Source: Reyranella massiliensis 521 (GTDB taxonomy: Bacteria > Pseudomonadota > Alphaproteobacteria > Reyranellales > Reyranellaceae). From it: a stretch of 64,000 bases of DNA. The stretch spans positions 1,393,486-1,457,485 of the forward strand of contig NZ_HE997181.1 in assembly GCF_000312425.1 (NCBI RefSeq), in the 5' to 3' direction. How positions within the stretch are numbered: position 1 is the stretch's first letter; each line of letters begins with the position of its first letter. The position numbers were made by a program, and so were the translations under genes. This document shows, in pieces, positions 1 to 7,746 of this stretch. The notes under the pieces are model-generated. The model saw nothing but the letters and a program-made list of their open reading frames with translations, was not told the DNA's origin and ran no database searches.

Positions 1-81
1 TTGCACACCTGTTGCAAGGCGGCCTGGGATTGGCCATATCCGGTCCTCCGATCCACTTATCAACTGACGGAATCCCCCCCC

Positions 82-648
82 ATGACGCCCGCCGAGGCCA
101 CTGCACCGATCCGTGATCCCAGAAGCCTGCGTCCGATCCCGCGTCTGATCTTTGCGTCGCGATGGCTGCAGCTTCCGCTCTATCTGGGCCTGATCGTTGC
201 GCAATGCGTCTACGTCTTTCTGTTCCTCAGGGAACTGGTTCACCTGGTGCTGCACAGCCCCAGCGTCACCGAGCAGCAGGCCATGCTGATCGTGCTGGGT
301 CTCATCGACGTGGTGATGATCTCCAATCTCCTGATCATGGTGATCGTCGGCGGCTACGAGACCTTCGTGTCGCGGATGCAGCTCAATCGCCATCCCGACC
401 AGCCGGAGTGGCTGAGCCATGTCAACGCCAGCGTGCTCAAGATCAAGCTCGCCATGGCAATCATCGGCATTTCCTCGATCCATCTGCTGCGGACGTTCAT
501 CGAGGCCGGCTCGCTCGGCAAGCCCGACTCGGCTTACACCGAGGCAGGCATCATGTGGCAGACCATCATTCACGGCCTGTTCATCCTTTCCGCCGTCGGC
601 ATCGCCTTCGTCGACAGGTTGAGCCAGTCGCCCAACGGCAAGCACTGA
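82..648 (+). CDS. YqhA/UPF0114 family inner-membrane protein
   Basis: A 188-residue protein of the UPF0114 (YqhA, TIGR00645) family. About four hydrophobic segments are visible, around residues 27-50, 68-92, 120-140 and 165-182. The stretch RLIFASRWLQLPLYLGL and the central NLLIMVIVGGYETFVS are typical of the family. The biochemical role is unknown. The ATG at 82 is preferred because family members begin shortly before the RLIFASRWL segment, and the frame upstream of it looks non-coding. It stands alone, convergent with the binding-protein gene that follows on the other strand. Family membership is firm; function is not. Confidence 0.85.
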   Translation: MTPAEATAPIRDPRSLRPIPRLIFASRWLQLPLYLGLIVAQCVYVFLFLRELVHLVLHSPSVTEQQAMLIVLGLIDVVMISNLLIMVIVGGYETFVSRMQLNRHPDQPEWLSHVNASVLKIKLAMAIIGISSIHLLRTFIEAGSLGKPDSAYTEAGIMWQTIIHGLFILSAVGIAFVDRLSQSPNGKH

Positions 649-658
649 GGCTGGAGCG

Positions 659-1790
659 CTATCTGATCGTGTAGCGCTCGACGACCTTGGGTACGCGGCT
701 CGTGCCGTCGAAGCAGACGATCTCGGCTTCGTGGGCCATGTTGCCCTTGCCGTCCGACTTGTAGGTCGTGACCAGCCCTTTGTAGCTGTCACGATCGAGA
801 GCGCCACGGACGGCGCTCGGCGTGACGGTCTGCTTCGCCTTCTTGAGGTCGGCGACAATCGTGGCCAGCATCCCGACGGCGTCGTATTGGGCGGCCGCGA
901 ACGCGTCGGGCTCGGTCTTGAAGGCAGCGCGGTAGGCGTCGGTGAACGCCTTCATCGGGCCGCTGGTCGCCGAAATCGGCGAGGCTGCAGTTTCGGCGCA
1001 TACACCCTTCAGTTCGGCGGGTTCGAGCAGCGCGGCCGTCGCGGGTTGGTGCATGGCCGAGCCCGCGACGACCGGCAGGTCGGGGAAGAGCTGTCGCGCC
1101 TGGCGGACAGCCAGCACCGTCGAGGCGGCATGCAGGTGCAGCACGATCACGTCGGCATTGGCGCCCTTGGCGCGAGTGAGAGCCGCTGTCAGGTCGTTGG
1201 CGGACGGCGCAACGCTCTGCTCGAGCACCGGCGCGGCTTTGAGGTCGGCGAGCGTCTTTGCGAGCTGCTCGCGGCCCGACTGGCCGTAGGCGGTGCTCTG
1301 GTAGATCACGGCGGGCCGCTTGGCGCCGAGCTTCTCGACCACGTAGCGGGCGTGCGCCACCTTCACTGTCGAATCGCTAGGGAAGAAGCGGAAGAAGTAG
1401 GGGTTGCCCATCTCCGACAGCCGCGCCGTTCCGGAAACGGTGAGCAGGGGCACACCGACAGCCTGTGCGAGCGGCATCAACGCCAGCATTTGCGTGCCGA
1501 GGATCGGGCCCACCACGGCGAGTGGCGGGGGCGCCGACCGCCCGTTCCCAGGCCGTTACGGCAGCCTCGGGGGTCGCCTGCGTGTCGAGCACGCGCGTCT
1601 CGATCTTCACGTCGCGGAGCTGGCGCTCAGCCAGAATCGCACCGTTGCGCTGGCTCGTACCTTCCAGCGCAACGAAGCCCGTGAGCGGAACGAGCACGGG
1701 AAGCGAGACATCGGCCTTTTGCGCCGCAGCCGGAGCCGCGAGCGCAAAAGACATCAATGCCGCGGCTACTGCGCGGCGCCGCCGGCCCAT
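659..1790 (-). pseudogene. Frameshifted periplasmic ABC substrate-binding protein (LivK/type 1 fold)
   Basis: Two overlapping frames together encode one protein of about 377 residues. The N-terminal part (1790 down to about 1532) has a signal peptide ending AAPAAAQ, followed by a receptor-type start (LPVLVPLTGFVALEGTSQRNG). The C-terminal part continues in another frame from AVVGPILGTQ to the stop at 659, with periplasmic-binding-protein type 1 motifs (QAVGVPLLTVSG, AVIYQSTAYGQSG, AAQYDAVGMLA). The frames meet at a run of five G on the plus strand (1527-1531). One extra base there would give a continuous reading through GAPPPLAVVGPILG. It follows the gamma-glutamyltransferase gene with a 25-base overlap, so the two probably share a transcript. 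It is either a real pseudogene or a homopolymer sequencing error. Confidence 0.75.
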
Positions 1791-3322
1791 GGCGACATGA
1801 TCTCGTTCATGCCGGTCAGTTCGCCGGTTTTGGGATCGCGCACGATGCAGGACGGGTTGGCGAAGCCCAACGGCGAGACCGGATTGTCGACCTCGACCAT
1901 CGGCAGCTTGGCGGCAATCGCCTTCTTCACCGCATCCGGCAGATCGCGATTAACCCGGATCGGACCGACGCCGGACACGTCGATGCGCGGCTGGTGGAAG
2001 GCTGCTTCGACGTCCATGCCGCGGTCGACCATCATCAGCGAAAGCTGCGTCACCGCCGGCACGATGCGCCGGCCGCCCGAGGCGCCGATGCAGAACCACG
2101 GCTTGCCATCCTTCTCGACGACCATCGGGCAGATGTTGCAAAGCGGCTTCTTGCCCGGGGCAATCGAGTTTGGCCGGTTGGGCTCGGGGTCGAACCACAG
2201 CATGCCGTTGTTCATGGTGATGCCGGTCTTGGGCAGCATCACGCAGGAGCCGAACAGTGACATTAGCGTTTGCGTCAGCGCCACCATGTTGCCTTCGGAA
2301 TCGGCGGCGCAGAAATGCGTGGTGCAAGTGTTGGTCGGCTTGTCGCCCAAGGTCTTCAGGCGCTCGTCGTAAGCCTTGTGCATGCCTTCGGCGATGGCGG
2401 CGAAGAACGCAGCATCGGGCGCACCCTTGCCCTTGGTCCCGGCACCTGCGAGTTCGATGGTCCGGCGCAGGGTGGGGCCTGCTGTCAGGCCGCCCGCGAC
2501 GTTGATCGTCACGCCATTGTGCTCGAACGACAGCGGCTCGACGATCTTGGCCTCGAAGGACTTGAGATCGTCTAAGGAGATGGTGGAACCGCCGGCCTGC
2601 AGGTCGGCCACGATATCGCGGGCCAAGCTGCCTTCGTAGAATTCGCGCGGGCCGCCCTCGGCCAGTCGCCGCATCGTCTCGCCGAGATTGCCGAGCTTGA
2701 TGAAGCGTTGCGTGCCGGCCCAGTCGTGGGCGGGAACGCGGCCGTCGTCGCAGAGATAGTTTTCGCGCGACGCCGGGAACTTGGCGAGGTGCTTGGCGCC
2801 GTTGGCGATCATCACCTGCATGTACCAGTCGAGCTCCATGCCGCGCTGGGCAAGCTCGACGCCGGGCTGCAGCACGTCTTTCCACTTGAGCGAACCGAAG
2901 CGCTCCAGCGCCTTGGCAAGACCGGCGACCATGCCGGGAACGGCGATCGAATGGTAGCCGACCTCGTTGCGCTGATCCTCGATGTCGGGCCAGGCGAAAG
3001 GGTTGGCGGGGCCGGGGCCCACGATCTTGTAGACCGACGGATCGAGCTTCTTGGCCGAGACTGGGCCGTAATCGACTGTCCAGGCGCGGCCTTCCTTGGC
3101 GCTCCAGATCGTCATGAAGCCGACGCCGCCGATGCCGCTCATCCAGGGCTCCAGCGCGCCGATGGCCATGCCGGTGGCGACCGCCGCGTCGATGGCGTTG
3201 CCACCCTTGCGCAGGATCTCGGCGCCGACCTCCGCTGCCTTCACATTCTGCGCAACGACCACGCCCTTGCCGCGAACCGCGTGCTTGGTGAATTTCAACT
3301 GCCGTGTCAGCGATTCGCTCAT
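1766..3322 (-). CDS. Gamma-glutamyltransferase family protein (Ntn hydrolase)
   Basis: A 518-residue member of the gamma-glutamyltranspeptidase family, which cleaves or transfers gamma-glutamyl groups and self-processes at a threonine. The processing site is the TTH motif near residue 335 (CTTHFCAAD), giving a large N-terminal and a small C-terminal subunit. The conserved N-terminal GGNAIDAAVA and the C-terminal ASGGRRIVPAV loop are present. No signal peptide is apparent, unlike periplasmic GGTs such as E. coli Ggt. Substrate is therefore open; related acylases and cytoplasmic oxamate-type amidohydrolases share this fold. The ATG at 3322 follows a good AGGAG ribosome site; a TTG two codons upstream is less likely. 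It overlaps the broken binding-protein gene downstream. Confidence 0.85.
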   Translation of the reverse strand: MSESLTRQLKFTKHAVRGKGVVVAQNVKAAEVGAEILRKGGNAIDAAVATGMAIGALEPWMSGIGGVGFMTIWSAKEGRAWTVDYGPVSAKKLDPSVYKIVGPGPANPFAWPDIEDQRNEVGYHSIAVPGMVAGLAKALERFGSLKWKDVLQPGVELAQRGMELDWYMQVMIANGAKHLAKFPASRENYLCDDGRVPAHDWAGTQRFIKLGNLGETMRRLAEGGPREFYEGSLARDIVADLQAGGSTISLDDLKSFEAKIVEPLSFEHNGVTINVAGGLTAGPTLRRTIELAGAGTKGKGAPDAAFFAAIAEGMHKAYDERLKTLGDKPTNTCTTHFCAADSEGNMVALTQTLMSLFGSCVMLPKTGITMNNGMLWFDPEPNRPNSIAPGKKPLCNICPMVVEKDGKPWFCIGASGGRRIVPAVTQLSLMMVDRGMDVEAAFHQPRIDVSGVGPIRVNRDLPDAVKKAIAAKLPMVEVDNPVSPLGFANPSCIVRDPKTGELTGMNEIMSPWAGGAAQ

Positions 3323-3413
3323 CAACAACGCTCCTGGATTGGTGGCGGGACTTTAGCGGGACCGCTTTTGGCCACAAAGCCTGTTAGACTGCAGGGCGGA
3401 CCGGCGAGAAAGA

Positions 3414-3965
3414 GTGCAGGTGGCGGACCTCAACCAGATCGACCTGCAGGCGCTCGTGAGAGGCGACAAGCGTAGCTGGGACGCTTTTGTCGCCGCGGCA
3501 GCGCCGCTGATCAACGCCATGGTGCGCCGCGCTCTCGCGCCCTACGGACTGGGCGAGGAGGATGTCATGGACGCCGCCCAGGACGTCTTCGTTCGGCTCT
3601 GCGCCCAGGATTTCCGCCTCCTTAAGACCTACGATCCGGCGCGGGCCGGTTTATCCACATGGGTGGCCGTGGTTGCCCGGTCGGCGGCCATCGACCATGC
3701 GCGACGCCGGCGCCGTCCCACTCAGCCGATCGACGAAGTGCCGGAGTCCGCGCTGGGCGTCGAGGACCGGCATGTCGAAAAACTCAAGATTCCTCAAGGG
3801 CTTCTGACCGAACGTCAAACCCTCATCCTGAAGTATCTCTACGACGAGGAGCGCGAGGTTGCCGATATTGCGCAGCTCCTGAAGGTCGATCCGCAGACGG
3901 TGCGCAGCACCCAGCACCGCGCTTTGGTCCGGTTGCGCGCATATTTCCGCGAAGGGACCGGCTGA
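3414..3965 (+). CDS. ECF-family RNA polymerase sigma factor
   Basis: About 183 residues with the two-domain layout of extracytoplasmic-function sigma factors. Sigma2 (roughly residues 20-95) includes GEEDVMDAAQDVFVRL and STWVAVVARSAAIDHAR, matching regions 2.2 and 2.4. Sigma4 (about 125-178) has the helix-turn-helix EVADIAQLLKVDPQTVRSTQHRALVRLR. It should direct RNA polymerase to a small regulon. It heads a tight forward cluster with an anti-sigma-like protein 50 bases downstream, so the two probably form a regulatory pair. The start is GTG; the GTG at 3420 has the better-spaced purine-rich site (AGAAAGAG) and gives 181 residues. Confidence 0.88.
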   Translation: MQVADLNQIDLQALVRGDKRSWDAFVAAAAPLINAMVRRALAPYGLGEEDVMDAAQDVFVRLCAQDFRLLKTYDPARAGLSTWVAVVARSAAIDHARRRRRPTQPIDEVPESALGVEDRHVEKLKIPQGLLTERQTLILKYLYDEEREVADIAQLLKVDPQTVRSTQHRALVRLRAYFREGTG

Positions 3966-4015
3966 GTCGGGGATGAAACCGGACTTTCTAACGTATTGTG
4001 AGCCAGGAGAGTGCG

Positions 4016-4543
4016 ATGAGCACGCAACGTAACGACTTACCCGCGAGCGACAAGGAGCTGTGGCACAGCCTCGATGCCAATGGCGCCGCCCAGCGGCCGG
4101 TCGACGACATGGAATTCGCGGCCTGGATCGAAGGCCGGCTGGACGAGGCCGAAATGGCACGCCTGGAGGCTTCGGTGGCGGCCGATCCCGATATGCGGCG
4201 CGCTGCCCTCGATATTGCCGACATCCTGGGCAAGCCCTTGCCCGACGCGCCGGAGCGTGTCGTCGTGCAGGCGCGTGCGCTTGTTGGTTTTGAAGCCGAG
4301 CGCAGGCTTGCCGGCAAGGGATTTGGAGACTGGCTGCTGAACTGGATGGCGCCTTCGACCCTGCGGCCTGCTGCCGTGACCATGGCGGCGATCGCCATTG
4401 CAGTCGGCGGCTTTACGATGGGCGGCGGGCTCGGCGCGTCGTTCGCGCAACAGCAAAGTGATGTGAACGGCATCCAAAAGGCCAGCTCAAGGTCGGAGGT
4501 CTCCACCGACATCAGCGAATTCTTCACGTCCGACGGGATCTGA
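4016..4543 (+). CDS. Putative anti-sigma factor, single-pass membrane protein
   Basis: A 175-residue protein with a soluble N-terminal half. Its DMEFAAWIEGRLDEAEMARLEASVAADP stretch resembles anti-sigma domains, but without the usual His-Cys-Cys zinc ligands. One membrane segment lies at about residues 123-145 (AAVTMAAIAIAVGGFTMGGG), followed by a short polar C-terminal tail. The ATG at 4016 follows CAGGAGA with five-base spacing and is preferred over an upstream GTG at 3998. Position directly behind the ECF sigma gene is the main reason for the call: a membrane anti-sigma that sequesters the sigma factor until an envelope signal arrives. This role is inferred. Confidence 0.65.
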   Translation: MSTQRNDLPASDKELWHSLDANGAAQRPVDDMEFAAWIEGRLDEAEMARLEASVAADPDMRRAALDIADILGKPLPDAPERVVVQARALVGFEAERRLAGKGFGDWLLNWMAPSTLRPAAVTMAAIAIAVGGFTMGGGLGASFAQQQSDVNGIQKASSRSEVSTDISEFFTSDGI

Positions 4544-4544
4544 C

Positions 4545-5084
4545 ATGAGCTCGCGTCTGCTTCAGCTCCTGCTGATCTTCTCGCTTCTATTGAACAGCTT
4601 CGTCATCGCGGGATTCGTATACAGGGGCTGGATCGCGCCGCCGACCGAAGTCGGGCTGGCCCCGCCGCCTCCGCCTCCGCCTCCGCCATCCGGGTCAGCA
4701 CCGCGGCCCGGCCCGCTCGAAGTCGTCACGCGCGAGCTCGACCTCGACCAAGGCCAGCGCGAAGTGTTTCGCAGCCTGATCGAGCAGCATGCCGCCAAGC
4801 GCCGCGAACGCCTGCAGGAGATCCACCGGGATCGCGAGCAGGTCGCCGCCGAAATGCGCCGTCCTCAGCCCGACCTGGCGAAGGTCGAGGGCCTGATCGA
4901 CCGTGTGAGCGAGCTGCGCGGCGAGCTGATCAAGGAAAACCTGCGCACCTTGGCGGCATTCGAGCCGAAGCTGCGGCCAGAGCAGCGCGAGCGCATGTAC
5001 GTGATCTTTGCCGATCGCTTCGCCGGCGTGTCGTCAACACCGCAGCGTCCGCGCGAGCAGGCGGCACCGCGTCCGCCCCAGTAG
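4545..5084 (+). CDS. Periplasmic metal-resistance/CpxP-like protein, membrane anchored
   Basis: A 179-residue protein with an N-terminal hydrophobic anchor or uncleaved signal (residues 5-25), a run of nine prolines near residue 41, and then a long charged helical region. The LDLDQGQREVFRSLIEQHAAKRRERLQEI start of that region and the later repeats of LxxEQR type resemble the Spy/CpxP and CnrX-like Metal_resist fold, which binds metals or misfolded proteins in the periplasm. Its start lies one base after the anti-sigma stop, so the genes are translationally coupled. A sensor or chaperone subunit of the sigma/anti-sigma pair, as in the CnrYXH systems, is a reasonable inference. Confidence 0.7.
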   Translation: MSSRLLQLLLIFSLLLNSFVIAGFVYRGWIAPPTEVGLAPPPPPPPPPSGSAPRPGPLEVVTRELDLDQGQREVFRSLIEQHAAKRRERLQEIHRDREQVAAEMRRPQPDLAKVEGLIDRVSELRGELIKENLRTLAAFEPKLRPEQRERMYVIFADRFAGVSSTPQRPREQAAPRPPQ

Positions 5085-5097
5085 CAGGAGGCATCGC

Positions 5098-6654
5098 ATG
5101 GCCTTCCCTCTCAGCCGTCGTGGGTTCGTGGGTGGCATTGCCGCGCTTTCCACCGGCCTGTGGTCGGCATCGCCAGCTCGCGCCGCCGCAACGATGGACT
5201 TCGACGAGGCAAGGCATCTTCTGTCGCGCACGTCATTCGGCGCCACGCCGGCCGAGATCCATGTCTTCGAGCAGTTGGACTACGCCGCTGCCGTCGACCG
5301 TCTGCTCGGCAATGTCCGGCGCACGGCCGGGACGCCGGGGCCGCAGTGGCTGAACCAAGGGCCGGCCGAAGTACGCCGGCAGCAGCAGGCGGCCGAAGCG
5401 CAGCGCAAGGAAGGCGTCGACGGCAGGAAGCTCGAGATCGTGCGGCCGATCCAGGAGCAGGGCCGCGAACTCAAGAACTGGTGGATCGAGGAGATGCTTG
5501 CGACCGACCAGCCGCTGGTCGAACGCATGGTGCTGTTCTGGCACAACCATTTCACCTCCTCGATGCTGAAGGTGCGCTACGCGCCCGCGCTGTTTAGGCA
5601 GAACGCCCTGTTCCGCCGCGAGGCGCTGGGCAACTACGCGACCCTCCTGAAGGAGGTGGCGCGCGACCCGGCGATGCTGATCTACCTCGACGGCATGCGC
5701 TCGGTGGCGCGTCAGCCGAACGAGAATTTTGCCCGCGAACTCCTGGAACTCTTCACCCTGGGCGAAGGCCATTACACCGAAGCCGACATCAAGGCCGCGG
5801 CACGCGCCTTCACCGGCTGGTCGGTCAATCGCGAAACCGGACAGTTCATCGAGCGCCAGGGGCAGCACGACGACGGCGAGAAGACCTTCCTCGGCAAGAC
5901 GGGCCGTTTCGGCGGCGAAGAAATCCTCGCGATCCTGCTCGCGCATCCACGGACGGCCGAGACCATTGTCCAGAAGATGTGGCTGGAGTTCGTGTCGCTG
6001 AAGCCCGACCCGGCCGAGGTCAAGCAGCTGGCAGCCGATTTCCGCCGCGGCGGCTACGAGATCAAGCCGCTGGTGCGCGCAATGCTATTGTCGCCGGCGT
6101 TCCGCGATCCCGCAAACCGTGGCGCGCTGATCAAATCGCCAGTCGACCTGATCGTGGGCAGCGTCCACATGCTCGGCCTGCCGGTACCGGAGAAGACCGG
6201 CCTGGTACGCATGCTGCAGGGGCTGGGGCAGGTGCCGTTCGACCCGCCCAACGTGAAGGGCTGGCTGGGCGGCGAAAGCTGGATCACCACTTACACCTTG
6301 CTGCTCCGCCAGCAGTTCCTGCGGCGCATGATCGAGGCCACCACGGTGGCGTCGATGGAGGGCGGCATGATGATGGCGCCGCGGCCCAATCGCCGCGCCG
6401 ATCGCAAGCAGCAGATTGCGGGCGAAGACGGCACCGTGCAGATGCAGATGGCGGAGCGCCGGCCAGTCGAGGGGCGCAGCCTGCGTAACGCCGGCGTCGA
6501 AGTGCGATTAGGGCCGACATTGACGGGTGTCGACAGCGCGACCCTCGTGCGCACGCTGCTGCCGCGCCAGCCTATCGATTCGGTCGATGCCTCGGGCACG
6601 CCGGGCGCCGCCGTTGCCGCGGCGATGCTCGATACGGCCTATCAGCTCAAGTGA
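5098..6654 (+). CDS. DUF1800 family protein with Tat signal
   Basis: A 518-residue DUF1800 protein of unknown biochemical role. The N terminus (SRRGFVGGIAALSTG) is a twin-arginine signal, with processing expected near ASPARAA. This implies export folded, possibly with a cofactor. Family landmarks are HLLSRTSFGATPAE, FWHNHFTSS, NENFARELLELFTLG, ARAFTGWS, VKGWLGGESWI and a C-terminal LP-rich region. The ATG at 5098 sits behind a perfect AGGAGG. The DUF1501 gene begins 10 bases after its stop, the classic pairing for these two families. The position behind an ECF sigma/anti-sigma module is less usual and suggests envelope-stress control of the pair. Confidence 0.88.
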   Translation: MAFPLSRRGFVGGIAALSTGLWSASPARAAATMDFDEARHLLSRTSFGATPAEIHVFEQLDYAAAVDRLLGNVRRTAGTPGPQWLNQGPAEVRRQQQAAEAQRKEGVDGRKLEIVRPIQEQGRELKNWWIEEMLATDQPLVERMVLFWHNHFTSSMLKVRYAPALFRQNALFRREALGNYATLLKEVARDPAMLIYLDGMRSVARQPNENFARELLELFTLGEGHYTEADIKAAARAFTGWSVNRETGQFIERQGQHDDGEKTFLGKTGRFGGEEILAILLAHPRTAETIVQKMWLEFVSLKPDPAEVKQLAADFRRGGYEIKPLVRAMLLSPAFRDPANRGALIKSPVDLIVGSVHMLGLPVPEKTGLVRMLQGLGQVPFDPPNVKGWLGGESWITTYTLLLRQQFLRRMIEATTVASMEGGMMMAPRPNRRADRKQQIAGEDGTVQMQMAERRPVEGRSLRNAGVEVRLGPTLTGVDSATLVRTLLPRQPIDSVDASGTPGAAVAAAMLDTAYQLK

Positions 6655-6664
6655 GGAGGGGACG

Positions 6665-7744
6665 ATGAGCCGGATCCTGCTCCTGGTCGAACTGAAGGGC
6701 GGCAACGACGGGCTGAACACCCTGGTGCCCTATGCCGATGCCAAGTATCGGGAATTGCGGCCGGCCATCGGCGTGCCACGGGAACGGGTGATCCAGCTCG
6801 ACGAAAAAGTCGGGCTCCACGAAAAGCTGCTGCCGCTGATGGAGTCATGGAAGGCGGGTGACCTCGCGATCGTGCAGGGCGTCGGCTATCCCTATCCCAA
6901 CCGCTCGCACTTCCGCTCGATCGAGATCTGGGACACCGCGTCGGCGTCGAGCCAGACGCTGAGCGAAGGCTGGATTGCACGGTCCTTCGAGGGCGTCAGC
7001 CTGCCCAAGGGCGCGGGCGTGGACTGCATCGTGGCCGACACCAATGCGCTGCCCTCGACCGGCCCCGAGCTGCGCACCATCGTGATGCAGGATGCCGAGA
7101 ACTTCCTGCGCCAGGCTCAGAACCTCAAGGACGCGCAGGACATGGGCGATGGCGGCAATCCGGCTCTGCGTCACCTGCTGGCCGTGCGACACGAGATCAA
7201 TGCCGCGGCGGCGGGCCTGCGCGACAAGCTGCGCGCGGCGGCGGCACCGGCCGAAGCCTACGGGCAGGAGTTCCTGCTCGGCCGCCAGCTCGATGTTGCG
7301 ACCAGGGTGATCACCTCGAAGGTGCCGGTCGTGGCGATCAAGGTGGCGCTGGGCGGCTTCGATACGCACGCCAACCAGACGCCGACGCAGGAGCGCCTGC
7401 TGGCCTATCTGGCGTCGAGCCTAGCCACTTTGCGGCACAATCTGATTGCCGCCGGTCGCTGGGACGACGTCGTCGTGATGACCTATTCGGAGTTCGGCCG
7501 GCGCGCCAGGCAGAACGCCAGCGCCGGCACCGACCATGGTACTGCCGCACCGCAGTTCGTCATGGGCGGCGCCGTGAAAGGGGGGCTGCACGGCGCCTAT
7601 CCGTCGCTGCATGACCTGCAGGATGGCGACCTCAAGCACGCGGTCGATTTCCGCAGCGTCTTCGCCACCGTGGCGCAGGGATGCTGGGGCCTGCAGCGCG
7701 ACTACGGACTGCGCCAGCCCCAGAAGCTCGGCTTTCTCGCCTGA
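6665..7744 (+). CDS. DUF1501 family protein (no visible signal peptide)
   Basis: A 359-residue DUF1501 protein, distantly related to the alkaline-phosphatase/sulfatase fold. The conserved start LVELKGGNDGLNTLVPY, the PYPNRSHFRSIEIWDT block, the ALGGFDTHANQ segment and the YSEFGRRARQNAS...TDHGTA block are all present. These blocks carry the metal-site-like Asp and His residues. Members usually carry a Tat signal, but this one begins only nine residues before the conserved core, and the upstream in-frame sequence is out-of-frame DUF1800 coding. It may be exported by hitch-hiking with its Tat-bearing DUF1800 partner, or act in the cytoplasm. The ATG at 6665 follows GAGGAGGGG. Confidence 0.87.
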   Translation: MSRILLLVELKGGNDGLNTLVPYADAKYRELRPAIGVPRERVIQLDEKVGLHEKLLPLMESWKAGDLAIVQGVGYPYPNRSHFRSIEIWDTASASSQTLSEGWIARSFEGVSLPKGAGVDCIVADTNALPSTGPELRTIVMQDAENFLRQAQNLKDAQDMGDGGNPALRHLLAVRHEINAAAAGLRDKLRAAAAPAEAYGQEFLLGRQLDVATRVITSKVPVVAIKVALGGFDTHANQTPTQERLLAYLASSLATLRHNLIAAGRWDDVVVMTYSEFGRRARQNASAGTDHGTAAPQFVMGGAVKGGLHGAYPSLHDLQDGDLKHAVDFRSVFATVAQGCWGLQRDYGLRQPQKLGFLA

Positions 7745-7746
7745 CC

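Noticed and set aside
6527-6664. N-terminal extension of DUF1501 that could hold a signal peptide
   Set aside because: The extension is out-of-frame DUF1800 sequence, Arg/Ser-rich with no hydrophobic core, and a strong ribosome site precedes ATG 6665.
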